NCBI GenBank assembly: GCA_015179025.1
Contig: WHUX01000031.1
Span: forward strand, 1 to 64,000
Direction: 5' to 3'
DNA from: Terfezia claveryi
Taxonomy: Eukaryota > Ascomycota > Pezizomycetes > Pezizales > Pezizaceae
DNA length: 64,000 nucleotides
Made by a program: the position numbers and the translations under genes. Within the stretch, counting starts at the first letter, position 1; each line of letters begins with the position of its first letter. The notes under the pieces were generated by a model, which saw only the letters and a program-made list of their open reading frames with translations, was not told where the DNA came from and searched no databases. Shown in pieces: positions 12,468 to 24,284 of the stretch.

Positions 12468-13041
12468 TGTAATGATGGCTCTGGGGGCAACGAGACTAAG
12501 GGGTATGCTGGGGAAGTAGCAAGGGGCAATCGCACATGTAGGAGCGCTACGTGTGTGATCTGGGGAGAGACTAGGGTAAAACACACGTAGGAACGCTATC
12601 TGTGTAACTAAGGAAGACTGAGACAGGGGGGCAAGGGCAAGAGGTAAGAGGCAAGAGAGGCAGAGGGCAAGGGACACGAGACACGCGGAGGCAGTTGCCA
12701 CGTGTATCAAGGGAGGCAGGTGTACTGCAGAGTTGTTTGTTCGAGACAAGGATGTGCACAAGGGAGGTGCACAAGCGCTGGGGGAAGCATGGTCCTGTAT
12801 TGGGTATACAAGACATTGGATGGGGATCCAACGACAGTATGAGGGACAGGCTCTATATATATATAACTCGGTCAGGGCAATGGGGGAAATAAGCTTCCCT
12901 ATCTCAGAAGCCAAGGAAAAGGTAACGATAACAATAACCCATCACCTGCGATCACAGGTGATGACAAAGACAAAGACAACAATTGCAATGACCCATCACC
13001 TGCGATCGCAGGTGATGAAAACTGAACACACGGTTGTTACA
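12468..13041 (-). repeat. 5' LTR of element A
   Basis: 574 bp, TGTAATG...GTTACA. Two palindrome copies at 12941-12962 and 12995-13016, the second perfect. Just inside on the minus strand the leader reads CTATGTTGGATC; TGGATC is the probable start of a tRNA primer-binding site, and element B has a matching TTGGATC at the same position. Confidence 0.93.
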
Positions 13042-13046
13042 GTGGT

Positions 13047-14507
13047 ATGATGTTGTGGTTGACACATTATATAGCATTGTTCTCCATCATCCACTTGTAT
13101 GTTATAAACCTGGGCTTCTGGTGTATACTTGGTATAATTATGTTCAAAATAATCTTCCAACTGAACCCTATGAAGTGAATTTGTTAAGTATTATGTTTTT
13201 CTGTATATCATGGATGGTCTCCTTTCTCGGAAAATGGTATTATGGAAAATGGTGTTACAGAAAATAGCGTCATAGAAAACACATGGGCCAAAATAGTCAT
13301 ATGCTGATGGAAGTCATAGGTTCTTGTAATACTCCGTATATAAAATATAGTCCCCGTTCTGCTGTGTACTATTTAGATCTTAAATATTGAGATATCCCCA
13401 GTCGTTATACAAGGATAATTTCTTAGACAGATCAAGGATAGTTTTAAGATTGTAGATGTGAGATTGTTTTTCAGTTCTAGAATACTCCTTCTTAAAGATC
13501 TGCTGACACACTTTTATCATAGAGAGAAACTCTGGAGCCCAGGTAGGATTAGCTGGAAGTTTGTATATATGTTTCCACTATTTTTCTATGTAGTTGAAGA
13601 TGTCATTATTGATAAAGAACGCATTCTGTATGGTTGTATGCTACTCTATAGAGATAGCATGTGTATAATCTGATAAAGGTTTTAGGAAAATAGTAGCCTT
13701 CCGAAATTGGTTCCACTCTTTTTGACTCAACCATAACTCTGAGTACTTGCTCTCTGTCGTAGATAGAGCAATCCATTACTCAATATAGTACTAGAGCCTC
13801 AATGCTCAAGTAAGTATTTCAAAGGTTGAGTTCTAGCAAGTTTTGACGTTCAGAATAAGCCCTATAGGCACACGGAAATCAGTTTAGAGTTCCTTGAATT
13901 GTGTCAGGCATTGTGGGCTGGCTACTATAGCTATACAGAGCTCTCGAACCTAAACAATGGTTAGCAATAGGATTCTGTAATGCATATTAGCCTTTTGTGA
14001 CATGTCAGCTATTCTATGACATGTCTGCCATTCTATGACATCTTTGCATTTTTATGATTCACCTTTATTAAACGGCTCAGAAAATGACTTACTTTGCAAA
14101 CAGATTATGCAAATATACCTGGAGCATAAATCTGTAGTGCTCTGATTAAAGACTCAATAGCAGGGGTAGACAAGGTAGTATCATTATTATATGGGTTAGA
14201 CCTAAGTTCTTTCATAAACCGGTTACACACTAGCACAATCACATGTGTGAGGCAGGGAAGTTGGTATTGCTAAAGGTCCTATTTAGCACTGAATATATTG
14301 GCTTGTATATGCTTAGCCAATACTGCATTGATACTCGCATTGTCCAAAATGATAGCCAAGACTTGGTTCAAAATGCTATATTCCCGTATTAAATTCCCTA
14401 GCTGATTATCCAAATGCATAGCATTATGAGCTTCCCTACCTAGGTACTGGAATCCAATCGTATGTTGGCACAGCTGCTAATCCTAGTCTATATAATAGAG
14501 TATTGTG
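13047..14507. other. Degraded AT-rich sequence, no intact gene
   Basis: No supportable gene. It contains short tandem-like runs built on a GTYAYRGA core (about 13212-13280 on plus; 13984-14050 on minus) that recur at 16114-16169, 17415-17520 and 45334-45412. Short open frames at 13034-13267 and 13458-13673 have no recognisable motif; the first runs across the LTR edge and is not a gene. Confidence 0.5.
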
Positions 14508-14512
14508 CCTAT

Positions 14513-15189
14513 TATAATGAATGGTACTAGACAGTATTTATTCGGTAACGTTTATACAATCTATATCCGTAGGCACAGACGTTTGTGTATTTCGGTTCTG
14601 CTGAGGTAAAACCTCAGAAAGGTAGGGAGATTACTATGTGGGACATTCCTGGAGGGAACAGTAATTAACTGGTGTAATCTATCTTATATGAATTGTACTA
14701 TCTAAGCTATATAATCTTCATCTGATTAAAATATAGGCTTGCTTGCTTTGTGTGCTTCTTATTGCTTCTTTTCTTTCTGTGGATTCTAGAGGGAATCCAA
14801 TGGCCTATTTATACTCCTCTGAGATCTGATTACTAAGGATATAAATACAATAAAGTGTAGCATACCAGAAGGTGGTGCACTATACAAAATGGGTTATGTG
14901 GCCATAGTAATGAGTCACACGCCTTAAACAATAGTCATGTGGCTATAGTAAAGAGTCACACGCCTTAAATAGAAGTCACGCGGCCATAATGAGGGTGTCT
15001 TCATATGGCAAGTGCCATGGAATTTCCCATGGCAGATTCCATATGCTATGGACACTTATAAAGCAATAGGAGGTGGTTGAAGGCTAGTCCTTCAACTGAA
15101 AGGCTTAGTTATATAACATAGTAGTAATATAGGAAATACAAAAGTATATAATCAATTATATAAGTAATGAAACAATGTTTTCTATTACA
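14513..15189 (-). repeat. Solo LTR of the element E family
   Basis: 677 bp, the same length as 26847-27523 and similar along its whole length in reverse orientation. Ends are TATAATGAATGG on the left (mutated TGTAATG) and ATTACA on the right. Flanked by CCTAT (14508-14512) and CCCAT (15190-15194), a 5-bp duplication with one transition. No internal sequence lies next to it, so it is a solo LTR left by LTR-LTR recombination. Confidence 0.88.
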
Positions 15190-15774
15190 CCCATAAATGC
15201 TAACTTATTTGAAGAAGTCTAACAGTCTGTAGCGAGGTAGAGGAATATATCTTCTGGGAAGTTTTTTGAAGCTTCTATTGTACTTTAGTGGTATAGTGAT
15301 GTATGCTCTAGTGAATTGTTATTGCACAGGGGATATTAATCCCAGATCTAAGAAATTTCAGGAGATGCTAGAACTGTAGATGTTTGATGGTTCAGAAAGG
15401 TAAGTTTGCACCAATTACAGTTTTCATGAGTTCATATTTAAAGCGATCATCACTGAATTGCAATTCGGGGGATTGTGCAACTGCAGGTGTTGTTTACTTG
15501 TAACGTGATCCTATGCCCAATTATTGCAAGTAGGTATGAATAATATAATTACCTTTTCAAACAAGGTTGAAATGTACTGATTCTTTCACCCACTAGTAAA
15601 GCAGCACCTGCTCGAGCCTAGATGAGTTCTCATATATATTGTACCTATATTAAAGGCACTAGAGTATTGCAAGGTACTCTTGCAAGCTAAGCAAAATTTA
15701 AATAGCTCACCACTGTGAATCTTAGCCCCTTGTTCGAATTAGGCCTAGTGCGCTGCTGTTCGGAGCTTAGAATC
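15190..15774. other. No gene seen
   Basis: Degraded AT-rich sequence between the solo LTR and the decayed minus-strand gene. I see no coding signal, repeat or RNA gene in it. Confidence 0.5.
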
Positions 15775-17330
15775 TCATCGCTGTAGGTGAATATTATTAC
15801 TTTTTAGATTTTTAGCCAGATTGTCATAGAGCTTGCCTGCCCACTTGGTCATTTCCCACCATGCATCAAATAGTATAGATTGTTTGGCTTCCCACTGGGA
15901 AGCTGTCTCGCCTAATATTCTGGTAAAAGTGGAAACCATTGGGCTCAATTGATGTACAGGCATACTTAGAGATAGAGATAGTATATTGGAGTATGGGGCT
16001 AGTAGTGCAAGTTCATCCTACTATTGTGTTCTTGGGAGTTGGTAATAATAGATTTGGAAGTGCAGTAGGGAAGAGAGGCCTATTTATTCACATTCAAAGA
16101 GCATTTGGAGTATGTCACGGATAACGTATGCTTGTTACAGATAACATGTGCTTGTCACGGATTCTATGGAAGACATTTACAAGGTACCTGCAGTGCTTTC
16201 CTTGATAACCCAAACATATCTATATATAAAATATATCTATCAATTATACTATAGCATATTAACAGTAGGCCAAACCCAATTCCAATCTAAACATGCGATT
16301 GTCCATTTATTCCAAAATGGATCTACAATGTCATCGTAGATATCATCTGAGTCCTCTAAGCTATATAATGAGAGCTCACTTCTAGGCTTAAAGCATCCAT
16401 CTGGCTCTGATATATTGTCAGGGATATTGGTCAAATTTAGTTGGGGTATGCTAGATCTTAATGGCTAATCAGGGCTGTCTGTGAATTGCAAAATTTCGAG
16501 AGGTCTGGACATAATTAGCCTGCTATGCTATCTATGTGTAAGGATTAGTAAGATACCTTCTTGAAGGCCAAAGCCAGACCTCTTACCTACAATATAATAC
16601 TGTTATCCTAGGTGGGGGATACCATTATACTGGTATATAGACAGAATGCTGAATAATTCTACTGTCAGGGATCTGGTAGGTCTGAAAGAGTATCTACAAT
16701 AGGTATGTTAGCACTCCAATGTTTTAACACAACAATTAACTTACCGATGGGTATTGACAATCTTTACATAAACCCTATACCTCTCTCTTACCAGTCAGGT
16801 AAAGTTGGAAACGAGTAATCCACAACAAATCATATATAGTATAGTCATTTAGGTAAAAGGGATCCCAAGTCATCTCTAGACTCCTGTAAATACCTAAGGG
16901 GAGCAGTAAATCATACCAATCAATCCAAATCCTCTCTAGAAGCTCTATGGCTACCACTTAGGATACAATTTTGTTAGGGTCAAATCAGTCCATAACCAAC
17001 TGTCTAGACTAGTATATTACCATTTCCATTCCATGTAGACTAAGGAACCATCGTAGCCTAGCAGTGTCTCTCCACTGCTCCCAGAACTCTTCAAAACTGA
17101 GTTCATCTTCTGGATTGTAGTATACTGCCATATTTGTGTAGTAGTCTGGTTGGCACAATGCATATTGTGAAGCTGATATAGTCTGTCAGAATTTCAATCC
17201 CGATGAATTATATATAAGTAAAACTACAGATGACAGTTCTGGAAAGAATCCCTATATGGCAATGTCTTCTTTTGGTAGGTTGTCTAGTTATGTCTGATTC
17301 TACCTTAGAATTAGTGGACAAAAGTAGACT
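15775..17330 (-). pseudogene. Decayed gene of unknown function
   Basis: From about 17320 to 16780 the minus strand holds one reading frame with protein-like composition (MAVYYNPEDELSFEEFWEQW, LERIWIDWYDLLLPLGIY), interrupted only by TAG, TAA or TGA codons that look like mutated Gln or Trp. Fragments in another frame follow at 16249-16434 (SLEDSDDIYDDIVDPFWNKW) and 15775-15963. I do not recognise the protein; it could be an old transposon gene or a host gene. Within it, 17141-17160 is identical to the outer end of the terminal inverted repeat of element G. Confidence 0.5.
16114..16169 (+). repeat. Short array with GTYAYRGAT core
   Basis: Three near-copies of about 20-24 bp beginning TGTCACGGAT, TGTTACAGAT and TGTCACGGAT. 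The core recurs at 17415-17520 (reverse strand) and 45334-45412. Confidence 0.55.
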
Positions 17331-17414
17331 ACCATACTCCATAGGTAATACTAATTGAATCTGAAGGATCTGGCTCGCATAAGTCATGAGAAAGACCTAC
17401 GTGACTCACCTGGG

Positions 17415-17520
17415 ATACGGCAAAAGATCTGTGATAACACATCCATAGCAAGACATCCTTGACAAAATAAGCCATCCATGACAACATAAAATATCTATGA
17501 CAAGAAAAAATATATATGAC
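17415..17520 (-). repeat. Short array with GTCATGGAT core
   Basis: On the minus strand about five imperfect units of 21-22 bp share TTGTCATRGAT, for example TTGTCATAGAT and TTGTCATGGAT. Related to the array at 16114-16169. Confidence 0.5.
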
Positions 17521-17530
17521 CACATAAGTT

Positions 17531-18170
17531 TAGCACAAGCTACTCCGCTTGAATGGAACTACTATCCTGATCCACTCCAGCCTGGTATAGAACAGCCATC
17601 CTCGTTTATAATAGTACTGCATCTACGAAAGCGATAGGTTGATGATATAATCTACAGCAATTGACCAGTCAATGGGATGGACTGGTTATTATCAACCTAT
17701 GTAGTTAAGGTCAAGGCACGTACTGATACACTTTGTTATATACCATAAGAGTTAGTTTAGCTAGTAGAAGGTAGGCTGGCAGGTGAAAGGTTCTATTTGT
17801 CTCATGTGATAACGATCAATGCATCTTTTCAAAAGCATTATTAATCTTAATATAGTCTAGTTGTTCACATCCTATGGACCTATCAATTGCTCTAGTAGCA
17901 ATAATGTCATTCATCACTTGCAGAGGTATAGGTAGTCTACTTGCATGAGCCTCCTTGTGAGGTACAATGGGTCAAGAGATCCAGGTCAAGCCAAGCCATT
18001 TCCGAAACAGGTAACACATACTTAGGGATGTCTCAGGGAGTAACTAGAGATATTTTGAAGCAGTACCTTGAGCCAGGGTCTGCTAGGGCCAGATAAATTC
18101 TGCATGTCCCCACCTCCTACCACTCGATTAACTTCAGTCCTCCATTATCTGCATCTCTTTAGCCTTTTGC
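17531..18170. other. No gene seen
   Basis: Degraded sequence before FB1 with no supported gene. The sequence becomes GC-richer and changes abruptly at 18171 where FB1 begins. Confidence 0.45.
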
Positions 18171-18611
18171 CATCACCAAAAATATTATTTGCGTCCTGTA
18201 TGTCCGGACGCCTAGGACGCACAGGACGCATGGGAGACAAACTCAAGGTCAGGATGCCAAATGCTCGGCGCGCGAGCGTCCGGACGTACTCGGAAGGTGC
18301 TCGCGCAGTGCTCGCGCACCTGGGACGCAATACATGCGCTTTGCAGATGCTCCCTCCTCTTGGACGCAATATGGAACGGGCTGCTCATCCCCAATGCTAT
18401 AGTTTCTACCACTGGCATTGCTAATGGATAGCCCACAATCGCTTTATTCTATAATGCACACCCGCTCACCACTTGCATGTATGACAGCCAGGTATGTAGC
18501 CACTATTGCAGCCATTGAATATGCACATAGCAGAAATATCCATTGTATTCGCTAATAATTATATACACAGAAGTAATAGATATATATATAGAGCATGCAA
18601 TCGCTGCTCCA

Positions 18612-18750
18612 ATCGTACAAACACTCGCTCTAATACTCGCACTAATACTTGCTCTAATACTCGCTCTAATACTTACTCTAATACTTGCTCTAATACTCGC
18701 TCTAATACTCGCCTTAATACTCACTCCAATACTCACTCTAATGCTCACCA
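18612..18750 (+). repeat. 12-bp minisatellite, FB1 left arm
   Basis: About eleven units of ACTCGCTCTAAT with substitutions (ACTTGCTCTAAT, ACTCGCCTTAAT). The complementary array lies in the right arm at 25829-25995. Long open frames here on both strands are only translations of the repeat. Confidence 0.9.
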
Positions 18751-18860
18751 TAATGTGCTGGGATATAGAGTGAAGGGAAAATGCACAGGGAAGGGAGGTA
18801 TATATACAGGAAAACCATAGTTGCCAAGGCCGACTGGTAAGGCCGACAATTTAGAATTTC

Positions 18861-19352
18861 TGTCACGGCGTTAATTTACTTGCGAGCTATTTAACACCCG
18901 AACAGGCTTGTTCAAGTGTCAGCATGGTATTTGAATTTACTTGCGAGCTATTTGACACCCGAACAGGCTTGTTCGAGTGTCAGCAGGGTATTTGAATTTA
19001 CTTGCGAGGTATTTGACACCCGAACAGGCTTGTTCGAGTGTCAGCAGGCTTGTTCGAGTGTCTTAATACTAGAAGGGATTAAAGAGGTGGATCGCGGAGT
19101 ATCACCTGTGATCGCAGATGACATCAAGTTAGTCAGGCGCCACTCCTTTAGCTACGGCAATCGTGTATATAGGAAGCCTTAGTTGTCGTTTCTTATTCTT
19201 GTTCCTTACACAACGTCTTGTATTATAACCTTGGGAATACAGACTCTGCCTTTTGTCCTGATACTCCAATCTACGGTTATAGTTTCGTCTTCGTGCACTC
19301 CTTAGAGTCATGTCTTTAGTTATAGCCACAGCTATCGACTTACGCCATTACA
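18861..19352 (+). repeat. 5' LTR of element D
   Basis: Begins TGTCACGGCGTTAA and ends ACGCCATTACA. Contains about three tandem copies of a unit of roughly 61 bp (about 18877-19060), each with an imperfect hairpin GACACCCGAACA ... TTCGAGTGTC, and one copy of the palindrome shared with element A at 19101-19122. Confidence 0.93.
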
Positions 19353-19401
19353 CTACGTTGCGTCGATACACTCTACTGAGCGCAACCCTTAGCTATGAAC
19401 A

Positions 19402-20577
19402 ATGACTCAGCCCGTTGTTGAATTGCCGGCCGCTATTGTCGACCTAGTTCCTCATTTGCGAACTGCGTTGAACTCAGCAAACCAGGACTACACCGGAATA
19501 CTCAATGAAACCATTACACTACTAGATCAGCTACTAGAGCTACCAGACCGACGACAAGATGTTGTAAGATTACGAACCCAAGTAACGAACTTAACGAATC
19601 AACTCACGGCATGGCAACAAGAAGACACAACCTTACGCACAGCCACTCAAGAGTTACAAGATGAAGTAACTACTCAAGAGACAGTAATTAATAAGCTTCG
19701 AACGCAGTTGGAAGATATGAGGGCTATCAATGTGACTTTGGCTCATTTGCAACCAGGAGAAGGAGGGGGATATTCGGAGGAGATACCCAACCCAGAAAAA
19801 TTCTCTGGAAAAGACCGAAATAAGCTGCGCCCTTTCCTTATCCAACTACTACTAAAGGCTGCTACTTATAGTGACGAACAAGCAAAACTTCGACTAGCAG
19901 TAAATTCCTTAGCTAAAGATGCCCTAGATTAGGTTACCCCTTACGTTGAAAACAATACGATGAACTTAACCAACCTAGTAGCACTTATTACCATTCTCGA
20001 AAATACATTCGGCGATCTAAATCGAGTAGCCAACGCAGCGTACAAACTACAAACGATGATTCAGGGGGCCAGGGAGTTCGCTGCCTATTTTGCCGAATTT
20101 CAATGATATGCAGCTGAAATGAGTTGGGGTAATACGGCTAAGTTGGCAACTCTAAAGCGCGGACTTTACTACCAACTACAACAAGATCTCCTCGCCATAC
20201 ATCCTGAGCCCACGGAGTTTAACGAGTATGTGGAGGTCTGCCAAAGGCTAGATACTCATCGCCGTGCGCTACAAACCCAAATGCGTAATCGTGTTGGACC
20301 AATGCCCCAAATGATATCACGCCCTACCGCTTCCGCTCTAGTTAACCCCCAAATAGTCCAAACTCCCTCTACCTCTACAGCCATGGGTACTCACCCTGAG
20401 CCCATAGATTTGTCTGCAGGAAGAAAGAAGATATCTCCGGAGGAAAAAGCAAAGAGAATGGCTGAAGGGAGGTGCTATTATTGTGGAGGAATGGGACATG
20501 GGGTTAGAACTTGCCCACACGTACAAAAACGTACCCTACAAGTTGCCAAAACAGTTATGGAAAATACAAATAAGTGA
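19402..20577 (+). pseudogene. Element D gag
   Basis: ATG 19402, 49 bp after the LTR. One frame runs to 20577 with two internal stops, TAG at 19930-19932 and TGA at about 20104. Residues about 50-110 are rich in Leu and Gln heptads and likely form a coiled coil. The capsid region includes NPEKFSGKDRNKLRPFL; the nucleocapsid has CYYCGGMGHGVRTCP, an intact CCHC knuckle. The gag stop overlaps the first pol codons, 20574-20577. Confidence 0.92.
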
Positions 20578-23500
20578 TTATAAGTTGGGGAACAGGCAAA
20601 AGAGTAGCCTCACCTCAGAGGGATGGCACTGAGTTGAGGCAGGATAAATTTCTGGACTTTTTAAGCATTTCCAGTTCGTCTTTGCAGTCTTCAGAGGAAG
20701 AGTTTCTGGATGGCAATCACCTTGTAGTTAGTTGTGAATTAAACGATAATGGTTCCAGAATCCTTACTCATGCCTTAATAGACTGCGGAGCAACGGGTTA
20801 TGCATTTATAGACCAGGAATTTGCAAGCCATTACCAACTCCCCCTTTATAAACTCAATAATCTCCGAACACTAGAAGTCATTGATAGGCGACCAATCAAG
20901 TCAGGGACAATCACACACATTAGCAAGCCAAAGCTAATAATTGATCAGCACCAAGAGGAACTTCCACGGTTGATTACCAAACTAGGTCACTACCCTATAG
21001 TATTAGGACTTCCATGGCTATGACGTCATGATGTGAATATCCGTTTCGCTAAGAACACTATTACTTTCGACTCCGATTTTTGCCTCCACCATTGTTGTGA
21101 AAAACCCTCGACCATAAAGAGTATTTCAATTCCAGTCCCAGAAAACCCTCGAATTGCCCTTATTGCAGGATCAACCTTTAGTCGCCCAGTTAAAAAAGCA
21201 AAGCAGGTGAAAACAGCCTTCCGGACAATTATCTACAAACTTAACATGGCTTTAAAAGATCCTGAACAACAACCTAAGACGGAGGAGGATAAGATCAAGG
21301 AACTAGTGCCTTCTGAATACCACGAATTCCTTCCATTATTTAAGAAGGCTATTGTGGAAATCCTCCTCCCCCACCCACCTTACGACTATAAAATTCCTCT
21401 TAAAGAAGGATTTACTCCCCCTTTTGGACCTCTATACTCCCTATCAAAACCAGAGTTAGAGGCTCTTAAAGTATGGCTGGAAGAAAACCTGTCCAAAGGA
21501 TTTATTTATACCTCCTCATCTCCCGCAGGTGCACCTATCTTATTTGTTAAGAAGAAGGATGGGTCCTTGCGTCTTTGTGTGGATTATCGTGATCTTAATG
21601 ATGGTACTATCAAAAACCGATACCCACTACCCCTTATACGAGAGACTTTGACTAGAATTTCTAAGGCACGATACTATACGGCTCTTGACATTAGAAGTGC
21701 CTACAACCTCATCCGGATGGCGGAAGGAGAGGAATGGAAAACAGCGTTCCGAACTCGTTATGACTTATATGAGACCTTAGTTATGCCTTTCGGCCTCACA
21801 AATGCTCCTGCCAGCTTCCAACATTTTATTAATGATGTTCTCCATCCCTTCCTTGACAATTTCTGTACAGCTTATCTTGATGACATTTTAATATATAGCG
21901 ATACCCTCGAAGAACACCGAACACATATTACCAAGGTATTGCAAGCTCTCCAAAAAGCCGGCCTCTACCTAAAACCCGAGAAGTGTGAATTTCATAAGAC
22001 CACGGCCCACTACCTGTGCATGATTATCTCAGCAGAAGGGATACAAATGGATCCAGCTAAAGTTAAGGCCGTAATGGACTGGGAATCCCCAATTAACCTT
22101 CATGATGCTCATGCTTTTCTAGGATTCGCCAATTTTTATCGCCAGTTTATCAAAGAATTCTCCAAGATTATGGCTCCTATCATGAAACTAACAAAAAAAA
22201 ATACAACCTGGCATTGGAGCGACGAATGCCAGAAGGCGTTCCAAAACCTTAAAACAGCATTTACTTCCGCTCCCATTCTCCAGCATTTTGATTCTGACCG
22301 TGAAATTATAGTAGAAACAGATGCATCAGACTATGTTTCTGCTGGAATTCTTTCGCAATATGACGATAATAGCATACTTTACCCTGTTACTTACTTCTCT
22401 AAGAAGCACTCATCAACTGAATGCAACTATGAGATTTATGATAAGGAATTAATGGCTATTATCCGATGCTTCGAAGAATGGCGAGCTGAATTGGAATCCA
22501 CCCCCATCCAATCAAAGTACTCTCAGATCACAAAAATCTAGAATACTTTATGTTAACAAAGCTCCTCAACCGCCACCAAGCTTGATGGTCAGAATTTCTC
22601 TCCCGCTTCAACTTCAAGATAGTTTACCGTCCAGGTAAAGCAGGGGGAAAACCAGATGCATTAACAAGAAGGTCAGGAGACCTTCCAAAGGAAGGAGATG
22701 AACATATAAGGTTTCAAAATCAAGTCATTCTCAAACCTTACAATTTAACAATCAATGCGATAGTAGAAGACCTGGAACTAGAGGACTTGTTTAATAGGGG
22801 TTTTGAAGTTGATCCACTGCTAAGAAAGACATTAGCTAAGCTGCAACAAGGAGAGAAGCGATCTAAGGACATCTCGCTAGCCGAATGTGAAGAGGATAAT
22901 GGAAAGCTAAAATATCGTAAGCGGATATATGTACCAAATTATATGCCTCTAAAGTTACGTCTAATCCAGGACCATCACGATATCCTAGCAGCGGGGCATC
23001 CAGGGCGATACAAGACACTTGAGCTTATCTCTTGACGATATTATTGGCCAAAAATGCATAAGGATGTTAATCAGTATGTACGCAATTGTCACCCCTGTCA
23101 ACGTGCTCGAATGACACGACATGCCCCATATGGCATTCTTCAACCACTCACAATTCCCCAAGGTGCTTGGCAAGATATCTCCATGGATTTCATTATTGGG
23201 CTACCCTGGTCAAATGGATACAACGCAATTTTGGTAGTAGTATGTCGACTAACTAAAATGCGGCACTTTATTCCCTGTCTTGATACCACTACTGCAGAGC
23301 AATTAGCAGATCTATATACACAGCATATCTTCCGCCTCCATGGTCTTCCTAGAACAATTGTATCAGACCGTGGGTCTCAATTCATCTCTCACCTTTGGAA
23401 AGCTCTCTGTCAAGTGCTTAAGATTCAACCTCTCCTGTCCACACCGTTTTACCCTCAAACTGACAGCCAGACCGAACGAGTTAATGCCACTCTAGAACAA

Positions 23501-24250
23501 TATTTACGGGTGTATGTTAATTATTTGCAGGATGACTAGGAGAACTGGTTGCATCTCGCCGAGTTTGCAGCTAATAATCAAGCTTCTGAAACAACTGAGT
23601 CATCTACCTTCTTTGCGAATTATGGTTATGACCCACTGTGGCAATTTGATTTCGAGGAAAAGCCCATATGACCTGATGAGCAGAGTGCTATAGAGGTGGC
23701 CGAGAAGATCAAGGAAATAATGGAACACTTACAAAACGAGATGGCTAGGACGCAGGCATGGCAACAGGAGCAAGCAGACAAAGGATGAGATAATGCTCCA
23801 GTATTCAAGGAGAGAGATCTGGTTTGGTTTAATAGCCAGCACATTACAACACAACGGCCAAGTAGAAAGCTCGACCATAAACGGATTGGCCCCTGCAAGA
23901 TCACAAAGGTCATATCCCCCTATGCATATGAACTCGACTTCCCCGCTAGTGTGCATTATTATCGAGTCCAGCATGTTTCACTTCTCGACCTGGCAAACGA
24001 TAATCCCCTACCTGGGCAATACAATCCCCCACCTCCACCAGTGATAGTTGATAATGAGGAAGAGTGGCATGTGGAAGAAATCTTGGATTCTCGTCTTCAG
24101 AGGAAGAAATTAGAGTACTTAGTGAAATAGGTAGGGTTTGAAAGACCAGATTGGGAACCGGCAACAAACATCAACAAACTCAAGGCTATTAATGACTTCC
24201 ACAGGCGAAATCTGAGCAAACCAGGACCATTGCCGGAAGACGAAGACTAA
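20574..24250 (+). pseudogene. Element D pol: protease, RT, RNase H, integrase, chromodomain
   Basis: Protease ALIDCGATGYAFID near 20780; RT with [16 protein letters not shown] and [11 protein letters not shown] near 21870; RNase [12 protein letters not shown] near 22320; integrase HHCC (HHDILAAGHPG ... CHPCQRARM), DDE positions in [22 protein letters not shown] and [12 protein letters not shown]; chromodomain EEEWHVEEILDSR at about 24055-24180. Breaks: TGA at 21021-21023 (Arg), a one-base shift near 22500, TGA near 23035, TAG near 23537 and TAG in the chromodomain (Trp). The pol frame opens only at 20574, just after a TAA in the same frame. Confidence 0.94.
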
Positions 24251-24284
24251 GCCTCAAGGGACTTCGGCTGTAAGGAGGGGATAT

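Larger units (their letters stand above)
155..13041 (-). mobile_element. Element A: Ty3/gypsy chromovirus, disrupted, with element C inside
   Basis: Two LTRs of 573 and 574 bp bound an internal region read on the minus strand in the order gag, protease, RT, RNase H, integrase, chromodomain, which defines Ty3/gypsy (Metaviridae-type) chromoviruses. The flanks are GTAGT on the left and GTGGT on the right, a 5-bp target duplication with one transition. Element C interrupts pol at 2385-8993; without it A is about 6.3 kb. All frames carry stops of the CGA-to-TGA, TGG-to-TAG or CAA-to-TAA type plus small frameshifts, so the copy is dead. Confidence 0.95.

Noticed and set aside
13034..13267. 77-residue plus-strand frame
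   Set aside because: It starts inside the LTR of element A and runs into flank sequence, so it cannot be an ancestral gene.
18612..18750. 12-bp arrays as telomeric or interstitial telomere repeats
   Set aside because: The unit ACTCGCTCTAAT is not a fungal telomere type and sits as inverted pairs inside mobile elements.
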